From REEB506 sp040381035 (GTDB lineage Bacteria; Pseudomonadota; Alphaproteobacteria; Caulobacterales; Aquidulcibacteraceae), in contig JBEIHY010000037.1 of the NCBI GenBank assembly GCA_040381035.1, positions 1 to 29,717 on the forward strand: a stretch of DNA of 29,717 bases, in the 5' to 3' direction. Below are positions 5,524 to 13,564 of this stretch, in pieces (the stretch's first letter is position 1; each line of letters starts with the position of its first letter). Made by a program: the position numbers and the translations under genes. The notes beneath the pieces are model-generated. The model saw only the letters and a program-made list of their open reading frames with translations, was not told the DNA's origin and did not search any database.

Positions 5524-7755
5524 TTACAGAAAAGAATAGGGATCGACATCGATCTGTAGCCGCAAGGCATTGGGCAAACGCACGCGCGATACCCAGGCCG
5601 CGATATAAGCGCTCAAATCAACACCGCGATCGGCGCGCACCAGAAACCGCCGCCGATGTTGCCCGCGCACCACCGCCAATGGCGCCGGCGCCGGTCCAAA
5701 CACATCCACGCCTTCCGCCAGGGGCGCGGCCTCGCCCAGCGCAAAGCCGGCTTCGTCCACGATCAGCGGGCTTGGCGCGCTGAGGATCAGGGCCGCCAAT
5801 CGTCCGTATGGCGGCATACCCAGCGATTCGCGCTCCGCCGCTTCGATCGCCATGAAGCCGTCACGGTCCTGGCGAAGGAGGGCCTGCATCGCTTCATGCT
5901 CGGGCGCATAAGTTTGGATCAAGGCCCGGCCCGGGCGCTCCGCCCGCCCCGCCCGGCCGGCAACCTGGCTTAACAGTTGAAACGCGCGCTCACCGGCGCG
6001 CAAATCCCCGCCTTTGAGGCCAAGATCGGCGTCGACCACGCCCACCATGGTCAGCCGCGGGAAATTATGGCCCTTGGCGACAATCTGGGTGCCGATCAGA
6101 ATATCGATCTCGCCCGCAGCCATGCGATCGACGATCCCGCGCACGCTTTCGCCATCGGGCGCGGTGTCTGAAGAAAAGATTTCCACCCGCGCTTCCGGAA
6201 ACAGGCTCTTGGCCTCTTCTTCGACGCGCTCCACGCCCGGCCCGATCGCGACGAAACTGTCGGGCGCCAAACATTGCGGGCATTCCTTTGGCTTCGGCAT
6301 CGAAAAGCCGGTGAGGTGGCACACCAGCCGACCGCTATATTTGTGCTCCACCAACCAGCTTTGGGTATCTGGCGCTTGCATCCGGTGGCCGCAGGCCCGG
6401 CACAGCGTCAAGGGCGCATAGCCGCGCCTGTTCATATAAAAGAGGGCCTGTTCGCCGCGGGCGAGCGCTTCGCCCGCCGCCATCACCAACTTTGGCGCCA
6501 GCCAACGCCCACGCTCCGGCGGGTCGAGCCGCATATCGACCAGCTCAATATCCGGCAACACCGCAACGCCATGGCGCGTGGCAAGCTGCACATGGCGATA
6601 GCGGCCCTGATTGGCGTTCGACAACGTCTCCAAAGACGGCGTTGCCGAGGCAAGCACCAACGCGGCATGGCTCATTTTCGCCCGCACAACCGCAAGATCG
6701 CGCGCCTGATAGGCAACGCCATCGTCCTGCTTGTAGGAGCCGTCATGCTCTTCATCGACAACGATGAGCCGCAGGTTTCGATAGGGCAAAAACAGCGCCG
6801 ACCGCGCCCCCGCGATCAGCCGCGCGCGGCCTTCATTCACTTCCCGCCAAGCGCGTCGCCGCGCCTTGGGCTTGATGCCGGAATGCCATTCAACAGGTTC
6901 GGCGCCAAAGCGGGCGGCAAACCGCGCCAGCACCGCCTGCGTCAACGCGATTTCCGGCAACAACACCAAAACCTGGGCGGATAGATCAAGCCGCAGCGCT
7001 TCGGCGATCGCCTCCAGATACACTTCCGTCTTGCCCGAGCCGGTGACGCCATCCAGCAGCGTGACATCATAGCCGCCAGCCCGCACCGCGTCCTTCAAGG
7101 TCTCAGCCGCCGCCGCCTGCATGGCCGAAAGCGCCGGACCCGGACGATCTAAATCCGGCTCCGGATATGGCGGATCTTCGCTGCGTTCGCTGCGGACCAG
7201 CGCACCGGCCTCGATCAATCCCTTGACGACCGCTAAAGACACGCCCGCCAACTTCGCGACCTCACCCGCTGGCAGTCCACCCTGCCCGTCGAGCGCTGCG
7301 AGCACTTTCAGCCGCGCCGGCGTGATCGCCCCGCGCAAGCCCGCGCGCGGATCTTGCGCCAAGGCAAACACCGGAAAGGTCGGCGCCGGATAAAGCGCCT
7401 CGGTGCTGCGCAGGGCCATCTTCAACACCAGCCCGGCCGGAGCCACAACATAGCGCGCCATCCAATCGACGAACCGGCGCGTTTCTTCCGGCAGCGGCGG
7501 GGCCGGCGCTTTCTCAACAATCGGTTTCAGATTGCCGGCCGCCGGGCTCTCCGCCACCGCCCACACCACGCCGCGCACCTGGCGATTGCCCAGCGGCACG
7601 ACCACATGGTCGCCCGGCTGCAAGCCCAAGCTCGCCGGGGCGGCGTAGTCGAACGGCTCCGGCAATGGATAAGGCAGCAGCACGCTGGCCTTCACCAGCG
7701 GCCCGGCGAAGGCCACAGGGTTTTCTTCAAGGTCCGGAAAGAGCAATCCGCTCAT
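5524..7755 (-). CDS. priA: primosomal replication restart helicase PriA
   Basis: PriA binds stalled or collapsed forks and reloads the replicative helicase. With ATG 7753-7755 the protein has 743 residues; a longer in-frame start would cross xerC. It shows the N-terminal DNA-binding domain (about residues 20-110), Walker A GVTGSGKT at 236-243, the Walker B/DEAH-type motif DEEH at 334-337, motif III ASATPS near 369-374, and helicase motifs QIVAKGHNFP and QVAGRAGRAERPG in the C-terminal half. The zinc-binding insert keeps Cys452, Cys455, Cys479, Cys492 and Cys495, but the positions where classical PriA has three more cysteines read Ala461, Thr464 and Thr482. I believe related alphaproteobacterial PriA proteins share this reduced pattern but could not check it. 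It is divergent from xerC across 36 bases, so the two share a promoter region. Confidence 0.97.
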   Translation of the reverse strand: MSGLLFPDLEENPVAFAGPLVKASVLLPYPLPEPFDYAAPASLGLQPGDHVVVPLGNRQVRGVVWAVAESPAAGNLKPIVEKAPAPPLPEETRRFVDWMARYVVAPAGLVLKMALRSTEALYPAPTFPVFALAQDPRAGLRGAITPARLKVLAALDGQGGLPAGEVAKLAGVSLAVVKGLIEAGALVRSERSEDPPYPEPDLDRPGPALSAMQAAAAETLKDAVRAGGYDVTLLDGVTGSGKTEVYLEAIAEALRLDLSAQVLVLLPEIALTQAVLARFAARFGAEPVEWHSGIKPKARRRAWREVNEGRARLIAGARSALFLPYRNLRLIVVDEEHDGSYKQDDGVAYQARDLAVVRAKMSHAALVLASATPSLETLSNANQGRYRHVQLATRHGVAVLPDIELVDMRLDPPERGRWLAPKLVMAAGEALARGEQALFYMNRRGYAPLTLCRACGHRMQAPDTQSWLVEHKYSGRLVCHLTGFSMPKPKECPQCLAPDSFVAIGPGVERVEEEAKSLFPEARVEIFSSDTAPDGESVRGIVDRMAAGEIDILIGTQIVAKGHNFPRLTMVGVVDADLGLKGGDLRAGERAFQLLSQVAGRAGRAERPGRALIQTYAPEHEAMQALLRQDRDGFMAIEAAERESLGMPPYGRLAALILSAPSPLIVDEAGFALGEAAPLAEGVDVFGPAPAPLAVVRGQHRRRFLVRADRGVDLSAYIAAWVSRVRLPNALRLQIDVDPYSFL

Positions 7756-7791
7756 TGTGCCGTTCCATTCACGAGGGCGCGCGCCGAGATC

Positions 7792-8763
7792 ATGGACGCC
7801 ACAGGTAAGAACGCTGATTCGCCCCTTCCAGGGATGCCCGCGCGGCAGGCGCTGGGCGCGTGGCTGGCGCATCTGGCGGATGAGCGTGGCTTCAGCCCTT
7901 TGAGTGTCGCCGCCTATGCCCGCGATCTCGCCGCCTTGATCCAGTTTCTTGAAGGCCACCTTGGCCAGACGCTGCGTGCCGGCGACTTTGCCGATCTCGA
8001 ACCCGCTGATCTGCGCGCTTATCTTGCGTTCCGCCGGCGGGGCGATGACGGCCTGTCTGACCGTTCGGTGGCGCGCGCCTTGACGGCGATCCGCACCTTT
8101 TTGCGCTGGCTAGACCGCGGCTGCGGCATTGTTGCGCCGCGCCTGGCGCTGGTTCGCGGCCCGCGCTTGAAGCCCACACTGCCCCGGCCGGTGTCGATCC
8201 GCGATGCGCGCGCGGTGCTCCTTGAAGCTGAACACGACCCAACTGAGGCCTGGATCGGCGCCCGCGACGCCGCTGTGCTTACTTTGCTCTATGCGGCCGG
8301 CCTGCGTATCGCGGAGGCGCTGGCGCTCAAAGGTGCAGATTATCCCCTGCCCGAAATGCTCCGTATCCAGGGCAAAGGCGCCAAGACGCGCCTGGCGCCC
8401 ATTCTGCCAGCCGCGCGCGACGCGGTGGCGGCCTACATCGATGTCTGCCCCTATCCGATCACGCGTGAGGGCGCGCTGTTTGTCGGCGCGCGTGGCGGGC
8501 CGCTGAGCGCGCGCGTTGTGCAACTGGCCATGGCGCGCGCGCGGCACGCGCTTGGGCTTGCGCCATCGGCCACGCCGCATGCGCTGCGCCACGCCTTCGC
8601 AACGCATCTGCTCAGCGCCGGCGCCGATTTGCGCGCGATTCAAGAACTGCTCGGCCACGAATCTTTGTCGACAACGCAGCGCTATGCCGATGTCGATTCT
8701 GCGCGCTTGATCGCGGCCTATGACGCCGCCCACCCCCGCGCAAAAGCCCGAAACAAGCGCTGA
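7792..8763 (+). CDS. xerC: tyrosine recombinase XerC
   Basis: XerC, with XerD, resolves chromosome dimers at dif during division, coordinated by FtsK (also encoded in this window). The 323-residue protein from ATG 7792-7794 has the N-terminal SAM-like core-binding domain (about 15-110) and a complete catalytic set: Arg172 (AAGLRIAEAL), Lys195 (QGKGAKTR), His263 and Arg266 (PHALRHAFATH), His289 (ELLGHESL) and Tyr298 (TTQRYADV). Length and motif spacing are normal. The assignment to XerC rather than XerD rests on the divergent priA neighbour, common in this class, and on sequence feel. An alternative start is the ATG at codon 15. The ribosome binding site is not strong (GAGGG about 15 bases upstream). 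Confidence 0.93.
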   Translation: MDATGKNADSPLPGMPARQALGAWLAHLADERGFSPLSVAAYARDLAALIQFLEGHLGQTLRAGDFADLEPADLRAYLAFRRRGDDGLSDRSVARALTAIRTFLRWLDRGCGIVAPRLALVRGPRLKPTLPRPVSIRDARAVLLEAEHDPTEAWIGARDAAVLTLLYAAGLRIAEALALKGADYPLPEMLRIQGKGAKTRLAPILPAARDAVAAYIDVCPYPITREGALFVGARGGPLSARVVQLAMARARHALGLAPSATPHALRHAFATHLLSAGADLRAIQELLGHESLSTTQRYADVDSARLIAAYDAAHPRAKARNKR

Positions 8764-8978
8764 AACCCAAGGCGCACATAGACAAGCGGGCGTCCGCAAT
8801 CATCAAATAAGTCGAGCTCAAGTCAAGATCGATTTTAACCACAATATAACGAAAAACTTTTGTCGCGAAGACTTTCAGAAACGAATCTGAAACCAGATTA
8901 GTCCCAAAAAGACACACGGCGATAAGGAGTTATCGTCCTTAATGCTTGCGACAACAAAGTAAACCTGGAGAAACGATT
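8764..8978. promoter_or_regulatory. A/T-rich leader of the histone-like gene
   Basis: This stretch is notably richer in A and T than its surroundings and precedes the first histone-like gene. TATAAC at 8845-8850 could be a -10 box, though I see no good -35 at 17 bases. Further down are a 20-base inverted repeat (8873-8892) and an AAGGA/TCCTT pair at about 8933-8939. A long untranslated leader with regulatory structure is plausible. Confidence 0.35.
8873..8892. repeat. perfect inverted repeat, 7-bp arms
   Basis: TTTCAGA, a 6-base spacer AACGAA, then TCTGAAA. The arms match exactly. It lies 87 bases upstream of the histone-like start codon and just downstream of the possible -10 box, so it could be an operator. 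With no T-run after it, a terminator for xerC is less likely. Confidence 0.5.
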
Positions 8979-9377
8979 ATGGCTACGAAAACTGAAAAGC
9001 CGGCCAAGCCGGTTGCGAAAAAAGCGGCCCCGAAAAAGGCCGCCGTTGCAAAGAAGCCGGCTGTGAAGAAGGCCGCTGCGCCGAAGAAGCCGGTTGCGAA
9101 GAAGGCCGTTGCCAAGAAGCCGGTCGCCAAGAAGACGACCGTGAAGAAGGCCGCGACCAAGAAGCCAGCCGCGAAGGCGGCCACCGTGCGCAAGCCGGCC
9201 GCCAAGAAGTCTTCCGTGCAGAAGACGACGGTCCGCAAGACCACCCGCACCGTTGCAAAGAAGCCGGCTGCCAAGAAGCCGGGCCGCAAGCCGGCGGCGA
9301 AGAAGGCCACCGCCGCGCGCGCGCGTCGCGTGGTGAAGGCTGCGGCTCCGGCCGTTACGGTTATCCCAAACGTCTGA
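8979..9377 (+). CDS. histone H1-like lysine/alanine-rich nucleoid protein
   Basis: The 132-residue product is almost entirely Lys, Ala, Pro, Val and Thr, arranged as irregular repeats of the type KKPVAKKA, AAKKP and TVRK. It has no Cys, Trp or acidic residues beyond the first few. This resembles the C-terminal tail of eukaryotic histone H1 and bacterial AlgP or Hc1/Hc2-type proteins, which bind and compact DNA through charge without a folded core. The ATG at 8979-8981 follows a good GGAG site 8 bases upstream and is preferred over an in-frame start 11 codons earlier. The C terminus (TARARRVVKAAAPAVT) is richer in Arg. The gene has a paralogue-like partner at 10703-11002. Its 3' end overlaps the convergent esterase gene by 17 bases. 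A general nucleoid role is inferred from composition only. Confidence 0.85.
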   Translation: MATKTEKPAKPVAKKAAPKKAAVAKKPAVKKAAAPKKPVAKKAVAKKPVAKKTTVKKAATKKPAAKAATVRKPAAKKSSVQKTTVRKTTRTVAKKPAAKKPGRKPAAKKATAARARRVVKAAAPAVTVIPNV

Positions 9378-10368
9378 CTGTCGACACGTGGTGGGTCTGG
9401 GCATCTGCCCAACCCCTGCAGCGACACCGACAAGTGAACCGGCGCCGTGGAGCAATCCCGGCGTCGTTTTCTTGCGTGATGCGCTCGGCCCAGCGCGCCT
9501 GAAGCCAAGCGCCGATCCGCGTGATCGCGTCGCGCGCCTCGGGCAGCCAATCTGCGAACGCTTGAAAGACGTGACGCATCTCTGGCCAAATCTCCAGCTC
9601 GACCGCGCCGCCTTCGGCTTTCGCGCGCGCAGCACAATCGCGCGCTTCGCCGATAAACAGCTCCTCGGCGCCGACCTGCACCAACATCGCCGGCAGATCA
9701 TGCAGCGCCGCAGCGATCGGGCAAGCGCGCGGGTCACGCGGATCGGCGCCATTCAGATTATACGCGGCGTGGCGATCCAGGTCGGCTTTGGGCAAGATCG
9801 GATCGCGCGCGCCGACCTGTTCATAACTGGCGTGGGTGTTGCTCACATCGAGCCACGGCGACAGCAAGACGAGGCCCGCCAATGCCGGGACGGCGCGGTC
9901 GCGCAGGGCCAAAGCGGTCGCCAATGTCAGGCCGCCGCCAGCTGAATCGCCAACAATAGCAGGGTTTCGCGCAGCAAGGCCCTGCCCGCGCAAAAGCTCA
10001 ATCGCAGCCGCCGCAGCCTCGATCGCAGCCGGGAATGAGTGCTCAGGGGCAAGGCGATCGTCCAGCACAACGACCTGCGCCTGCGCCGCCAACGCGATCC
10101 GCGACGCGAGCGCTTGATGGCTGCGCGGCGAGCCGATCGTGTCGCCGCCGCCACGCAGATACAAGATCGCCCGATCCGCGCGCAGAGCTGCGCCTGTGAG
10201 ATGAACGGCCGGTCGGTTGAGCTCCACGCTGCGCAGCGCCACGCCATCCGCCATTGTGGCGCTGGCGCCGAACGCATCCATCGCCGCGCGGCGCGCCGAA
10301 ATCGGCGTATTCGGATCAGCCGCCGGCAGGCTCTGCAGCAGCGCACGGACCTGGTCGATTGGTTTCAT
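9361..10368 (-). CDS. alpha/beta hydrolase, HSL-family esterase/lipase
   Basis: Members of the hormone-sensitive-lipase (HSL, family IV) group hydrolyse short acyl esters. The 335-residue protein starts at ATG 10366-10368. It carries the nucleophile motif GDSAGGG (Ser142), DDRLAPEHSFPA (about 103-114), an acidic residue in GAEELFIGEA (about 235) and the catalytic His266 in MRHVFQ. The oxyanion-hole motif, normally HGGG, reads RGGG at 72-75 (LYLRGGGDTIG), and the acid position seems to be Glu rather than Asp. Both are unusual, though activity may remain. The last about 35 residues are Arg/Cys-rich, unlike the family, and run into the end of the convergent histone-like gene. This suggests the original stop was lost and the reading frame extended. 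The gene is cytoplasmic, with no signal peptide. Confidence 0.88.
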   Translation of the reverse strand: MKPIDQVRALLQSLPAADPNTPISARRAAMDAFGASATMADGVALRSVELNRPAVHLTGAALRADRAILYLRGGGDTIGSPRSHQALASRIALAAQAQVVVLDDRLAPEHSFPAAIEAAAAAIELLRGQGLAARNPAIVGDSAGGGLTLATALALRDRAVPALAGLVLLSPWLDVSNTHASYEQVGARDPILPKADLDRHAAYNLNGADPRDPRACPIAAALHDLPAMLVQVGAEELFIGEARDCAARAKAEGGAVELEIWPEMRHVFQAFADWLPEARDAITRIGAWLQARWAERITQENDAGIAPRRRFTCRCRCRGWADAQTHHVSTVRRLG

Positions 10369-10702
10369 CGCAGCCGCTCCTTGTGGCGAAACACAGCGAT
10401 TTCGGCGCGAAATTTGTACCTCTGCCCGGCGCAACGATCGCTGCGCGCACTGCGAATCAGTGCCAAAAAGTGTGGGCTCTGCGCCGCACGCGCAAAAAAC
10501 TTTGCTATCCCGCTGGTCGCGCTGCGGCAGCGCATGACGCACGAATCTCCTTTTGGAATGCGGAGTTTTGAGATTCCGACGGTTTCGCCGCCAGGCCCGT
10601 CTCACAAGGCCGCGTTCAACTCCCCCCTTGCTTTTCGCGTCAATCGTGTAACGTGACATCAGCGCCGATTCTTGTGGGCGCTTTCGCTGAGGAGACGGCG
10701 AG
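10369..10702. promoter_or_regulatory. divergent intergenic region between esterase and second histone-like gene
   Basis: This 334-base gap must contain promoters for both flanking genes. No coding region is visible. A stem-loop with arms AGCGCC (10661-10666) and GGCGCT (10677-10682) sits just upstream of the ribosome binding site of the 10703 gene and could affect its translation. TTGCTT at 10628-10633 with TAACGT 15 bases on is a poor -35/-10 pair. Confidence 0.3.
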
Positions 10703-11002
10703 ATGCCGATCATGAAGAAGACCACCACTGCTAAGCCGGCGGCGAAAGCCGCCAAGCCGAAAGCCGCACCGAAAAAGGCCGCGGTGAAAAAGGCCGCTGC
10801 CCCGAAGGCCGCTGCGCCGAAGAAGGCTGCTGCGCCGAAGGCTGCGAAGCCGAAAGTTGCCAAAGCCGCGAAGCCGGCCGCCGCTGCGAAGAAGCCAGCG
10901 GTGAAGAAAGTGGCCGCGAAAGCGGCGGCGCCGAAGGCTGCTAAGCCGCGCGCCACCGCGGCCAAGAAGACCACGGCGACGACGAAGAAGGCCAAGGCCT
11001 AA
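10703..11002 (+). CDS. second histone H1-like lysine/alanine-rich protein
   Basis: This 99-residue product consists almost wholly of Ala, Lys and Pro with some Thr and Val (repeats such as AAPKAAAPKKAA and AKPKVAKAA). It is the same low-complexity, strongly basic type as the protein at 8979-9377 but shorter and richer in Ala-Pro. GAGGAGA lies about 7 bases before the ATG at 10703; a second ATG at 10712 is possible. Such proteins condense DNA non-specifically and are often phosphorylated or acetylated in other bacteria; here that is inference. The gene is followed by a clear terminator. It differs enough from its neighbour in sequence that a recent tandem duplication is unlikely; repeat expansion within each gene blurs ancestry. 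Confidence 0.85.
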   Translation: MPIMKKTTTAKPAAKAAKPKAAPKKAAVKKAAAPKAAAPKKAAAPKAAKPKVAKAAKPAAAAKKPAVKKVAAKAAAPKAAKPRATAAKKTTATTKKAKA

Positions 11003-11030
11003 CGTCGCGAGAGCGCGCCGTCCTCACGCG

Positions 11031-11070
11031 CGCCCGCCTGGGCGCCCTGTTCGGGGCATTCAGGCGGGCG
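11031..11070 (+). terminator. rho-independent terminator after second histone-like gene
   Basis: A ten-base stem (CGCCCGCCTG with CAGGCGGGCG), with a further GCCC/GGGC stem inside its 20-base loop, lies 29 bases after the stop codon and is followed by ATTTGTTT. Confidence 0.75.
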
Positions 11071-11138
11071 ATTTGTTTGCGGTAGATTTTGCTTTCGGCG
11101 TTGGCGAAGAAACGTCGCGCCGGGTCAGAATGGTCCCC

Positions 11139-11170
11139 AAAAGGGCGGTGAGAATCTCGCCGCCCTTTTT
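11139..11170. terminator. bidirectional terminator between histone-like gene and beta-lactamase
   Basis: A long hairpin runs from AAAAGGGCGG to CCGCCCTTTT with an inner GAG/CTC and a three-base loop, about 14 pairs including one T-G wobble. Flanking A and T runs make it work in both directions. It lies 26 bases after the beta-lactamase stop, so it should end the leftward sucA operon. Confidence 0.8.
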
Positions 11171-11195
11171 CATTTCGCCTGACACAGCGCGAGAT

Positions 11196-12080
11196 TCAGA
11201 TGCGCGCGGCAACAATCCGGCCGACCTCGGCAAGCACAGCCTGATCCTGTGCCTGCGTCTCCTGGCTGGCGCGGGCGCTGTCAAAATAGGCCGTCACGAT
11301 GATCGGCGCACGGCCGGGCGGCCAAAAGATCGCGATGTCATTGACTTTGTCGGTCATGCCATCGGCGAGGCCCGTGCCGGTCTTGTCACCCGCGCGCCAT
11401 TCGGCCGGCAGGCCCGCCCGCAGACGCTTCAAGCCCGTCTTGGTGGCGATCATCCAGCCGATCAGTTCGTCACGCGCGACGGCGGGCAGCACATCATCCA
11501 CCAACAGCCGCCGCATCGTGTGGGCCATTGCCTGCGGCGTTGTGGTGTCGCGCACCTCGCCCGGCGGGGCGAAGTTCATCGACGGCTCATAGCGGTCAAG
11601 CCGGGTTTCAGCGTCACCCAAAGCCCGCAGTCGCGTCGTGACCCCTTCAGGCCCGCCGAGCGCGCGCATTAAAATGTTGGCGCAGATATTGTCGCTGGTG
11701 GTTTGGGTGGCCTCAGCCATCTCGCGAAAACTCATCGCGCCTTTGCCGATCAATGGTCCAGCCACAGGCGCAAACGGCGCGCGGTCGGCTTCCTCGATCG
11801 GACGGCGCGCATCAATATCGAGTTCGCCGCGCGCGCCGGCCAGCAAGACGAGCCCGGCCAGCGGCAGCTTGAACGTTGAACACATCGTGAAGCGCTCGCT
11901 GTGGCGCTGGCCATAGCTGCGCCCCGATCCGGTATCGAGCACGAACACGCCGAGCCGCCCGCCGCTCTGCGCCTCCAAGCCAGCCAGCGCCGCCGCGCCT
12001 TTCGGCGCCGCTGTGGCGCAGCCCGCAACAAGGCCGGCGCCAGCCGCCAGGAGCGCCCGGCGTGTGCCCGCATCGCTCAC
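11196..12080 (-). CDS. class A (serine) beta-lactamase, lipoprotein
   Basis: Class A enzymes open beta-lactam rings through an acyl-serine. All the hallmarks are present in this 294-residue protein: STFK with Ser68 and Lys71 (Ambler 70 and 73), SDN at 129-131, the omega-loop EPSMN with Glu165 (Ambler 166, Met replacing the usual Leu of ExxLN) and KTG at 233-235. A Cys precedes the active serine, as in some carbapenemases, but there is no partner Cys near the KTG loop, so the 69-238 disulfide of those enzymes cannot form. The N terminus has a lipobox LVAGC (Cys21), so the enzyme is probably a membrane-anchored periplasmic lipoprotein. The GTG start (12078-12080) overlaps the lpdA stop (GTGA), which points to translational coupling to the 2-oxoglutarate dehydrogenase operon. 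It is likely chromosomal and intrinsic; the spectrum cannot be told from sequence alone. Confidence 0.93.
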   Translation of the reverse strand: MSDAGTRRALLAAGAGLVAGCATAAPKGAAALAGLEAQSGGRLGVFVLDTGSGRSYGQRHSERFTMCSTFKLPLAGLVLLAGARGELDIDARRPIEEADRAPFAPVAGPLIGKGAMSFREMAEATQTTSDNICANILMRALGGPEGVTTRLRALGDAETRLDRYEPSMNFAPPGEVRDTTTPQAMAHTMRRLLVDDVLPAVARDELIGWMIATKTGLKRLRAGLPAEWRAGDKTGTGLADGMTDKVNDIAIFWPPGRAPIIVTAYFDSARASQETQAQDQAVLAEVGRIVAARI

Positions 12081-13477
12081 GATTGCATCGTCCAGCCGTC
12101 GACGCCCTTGGCGGCCTCGCGGATCGCTTCCGTCATCGTCGGGTGGGCGTGACAGGTGCGGGCGATGTCCTCAGCGGAGGCGCCAAATTCCATGGCAACG
12201 CACACTTCCCCGATCATCTCGCCAACGCCGACGCCGATCATGTGCGCGCCGATCACGCGCCGCGTGCGCTGGTCTTCGAGGATTTTCACAAAGCCTTCGG
12301 TTTCGTGGTTTGTACGCGCGCGGCTATTGGCCATGAACGCAAACTTGCCGACCTTGTAGGGGATGCCAGCGGCCTTCAGCTCTTCTTCGGTCTTGCCGAC
12401 GCCGGCCACTTCCGGGTTGGTATAGACCACGCCTGGAATAACATCGAAGTTCACATGGCCCCACTGGCCAGCGATGATCTGGGCAACGGCCGCGCCCTCC
12501 TCCTCGGCCTTGTGGGCGAGCATGGGGCCGTGGGTGACGTCACCGATGGCATAGACGCCCGCCGCCGTCGTGCGCCAATGATCGGTGGCAATAAAGCCGC
12601 GCGCATCCGGCGTGACGCCCACCGTCTCCAGCCCCAACCCTTCGGTAAAGGGTTTGCGACCAATCGAGACGAGCACGATATCGGTTTCGATCGCGCGCTT
12701 GTCGCCGCCGGCGGCGGGTTCGATCACCACTTTCACGGCGCTCTTTTGCTGTTCGACGCCGACGACCTTGGCGCCGAGTTCAAATTGCAGGCCTTGCTTC
12801 TTGAGGATCTTCAGGAACGCCGCGCTCACCTCGCCGTCCATTGTCGGCGTGATGCGGTCGAGATATTCCACCACCGTCACTTGCGCACCCAGGCGGCGCC
12901 ACACGCTGCCCAGCTCCAGCCCGATATAGCCCCCGCCAATCACCACCATGCGCTTGGGCACGCGCGGCAAAGCGAGCGCGCCTGTGGAGGAAACGACGCG
13001 TTCCTCGTCGATCTCCACGCCGGGCAGATTGGCAACGACAGAACCGGTAGCGACGACAATGTTCTTTGCCGCCAGTTCCTGGGCGCCGTTTTCACCGTCC
13101 ACGATCACCTTGCCAGGCCCGGCAATGCGCCCTGCGCCCTTGATATAGGTGACCTTGTTTTTCTTCATCAGGAACTCGACGCCCTTGGTGAGCCCGTCGA
13201 CCGCTTCGGCTTTCTGGCCCATCATCTTGGCGAGATCGAGCGTGATGCCGGCAATGCCGATGCCCAGATCCTTGAAGGTGGTCTGCGCGGCTTCATACAT
13301 TTCCGACGCATGCAGCAGCGCTTTCGAGGGAATGCAGCCGACATTTAAGCAGGCGCCGCCGAGCTTGCCGCGCTTTTCCACGATGGCGGTTTTCAGGCCG
13401 AGCTGACCGGCGCGAATGGCGCAATTATAGCCGCCGGGGCCGCCGCCGATGATGACGAGATCGTAGGTGTCGGGCAT
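12077..13477 (-). CDS. lpdA: dihydrolipoyl dehydrogenase (E3)
   Basis: E3 re-oxidises dihydrolipoyl groups of 2-oxoacid dehydrogenase complexes using FAD and NAD+. The 466-residue protein has the FAD-binding GGGPGGYNCA near residue 11, the redox disulfide motif GGACLNVGCIPSK (about 40-52), the NAD-binding GGGYIGLELG in the middle and the C-terminal HAHPTMTEA that supplies the catalytic His-Glu pair. It is full length and looks active. A GGAG site precedes the ATG at 13475-13477. It is the fourth gene of the sucA-odhB-(membrane protein)-lpdA-bla operon, so it serves the 2-oxoglutarate dehydrogenase complex, though E3 may be shared with other complexes. Confidence 0.98.
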   Translation of the reverse strand: MPDTYDLVIIGGGPGGYNCAIRAGQLGLKTAIVEKRGKLGGACLNVGCIPSKALLHASEMYEAAQTTFKDLGIGIAGITLDLAKMMGQKAEAVDGLTKGVEFLMKKNKVTYIKGAGRIAGPGKVIVDGENGAQELAAKNIVVATGSVVANLPGVEIDEERVVSSTGALALPRVPKRMVVIGGGYIGLELGSVWRRLGAQVTVVEYLDRITPTMDGEVSAAFLKILKKQGLQFELGAKVVGVEQQKSAVKVVIEPAAGGDKRAIETDIVLVSIGRKPFTEGLGLETVGVTPDARGFIATDHWRTTAAGVYAIGDVTHGPMLAHKAEEEGAAVAQIIAGQWGHVNFDVIPGVVYTNPEVAGVGKTEEELKAAGIPYKVGKFAFMANSRARTNHETEGFVKILEDQRTRRVIGAHMIGVGVGEMIGEVCVAMEFGASAEDIARTCHAHPTMTEAIREAAKGVDGWTMQS

Positions 13478-13564
13478 GAGAACTCCGCTTTGGTCTTTGT
13501 GCGCTTGTGACGTTGACGGCGGCGGCGGTCAACCGCGCTTGGAATGGATCGGAGCGGCGGCGGT

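Noticed and set aside
10369..10995. Upstream extension of the esterase frame with Ala/Phe/Gly repeats.
   Set aside because: It is only the antisense reading of the Lys/Ala repeats of the second histone-like gene.
12062..13348. A 428-codon plus-strand frame.
   Set aside because: It is antisense to lpdA, with no ribosome binding site and no domain.
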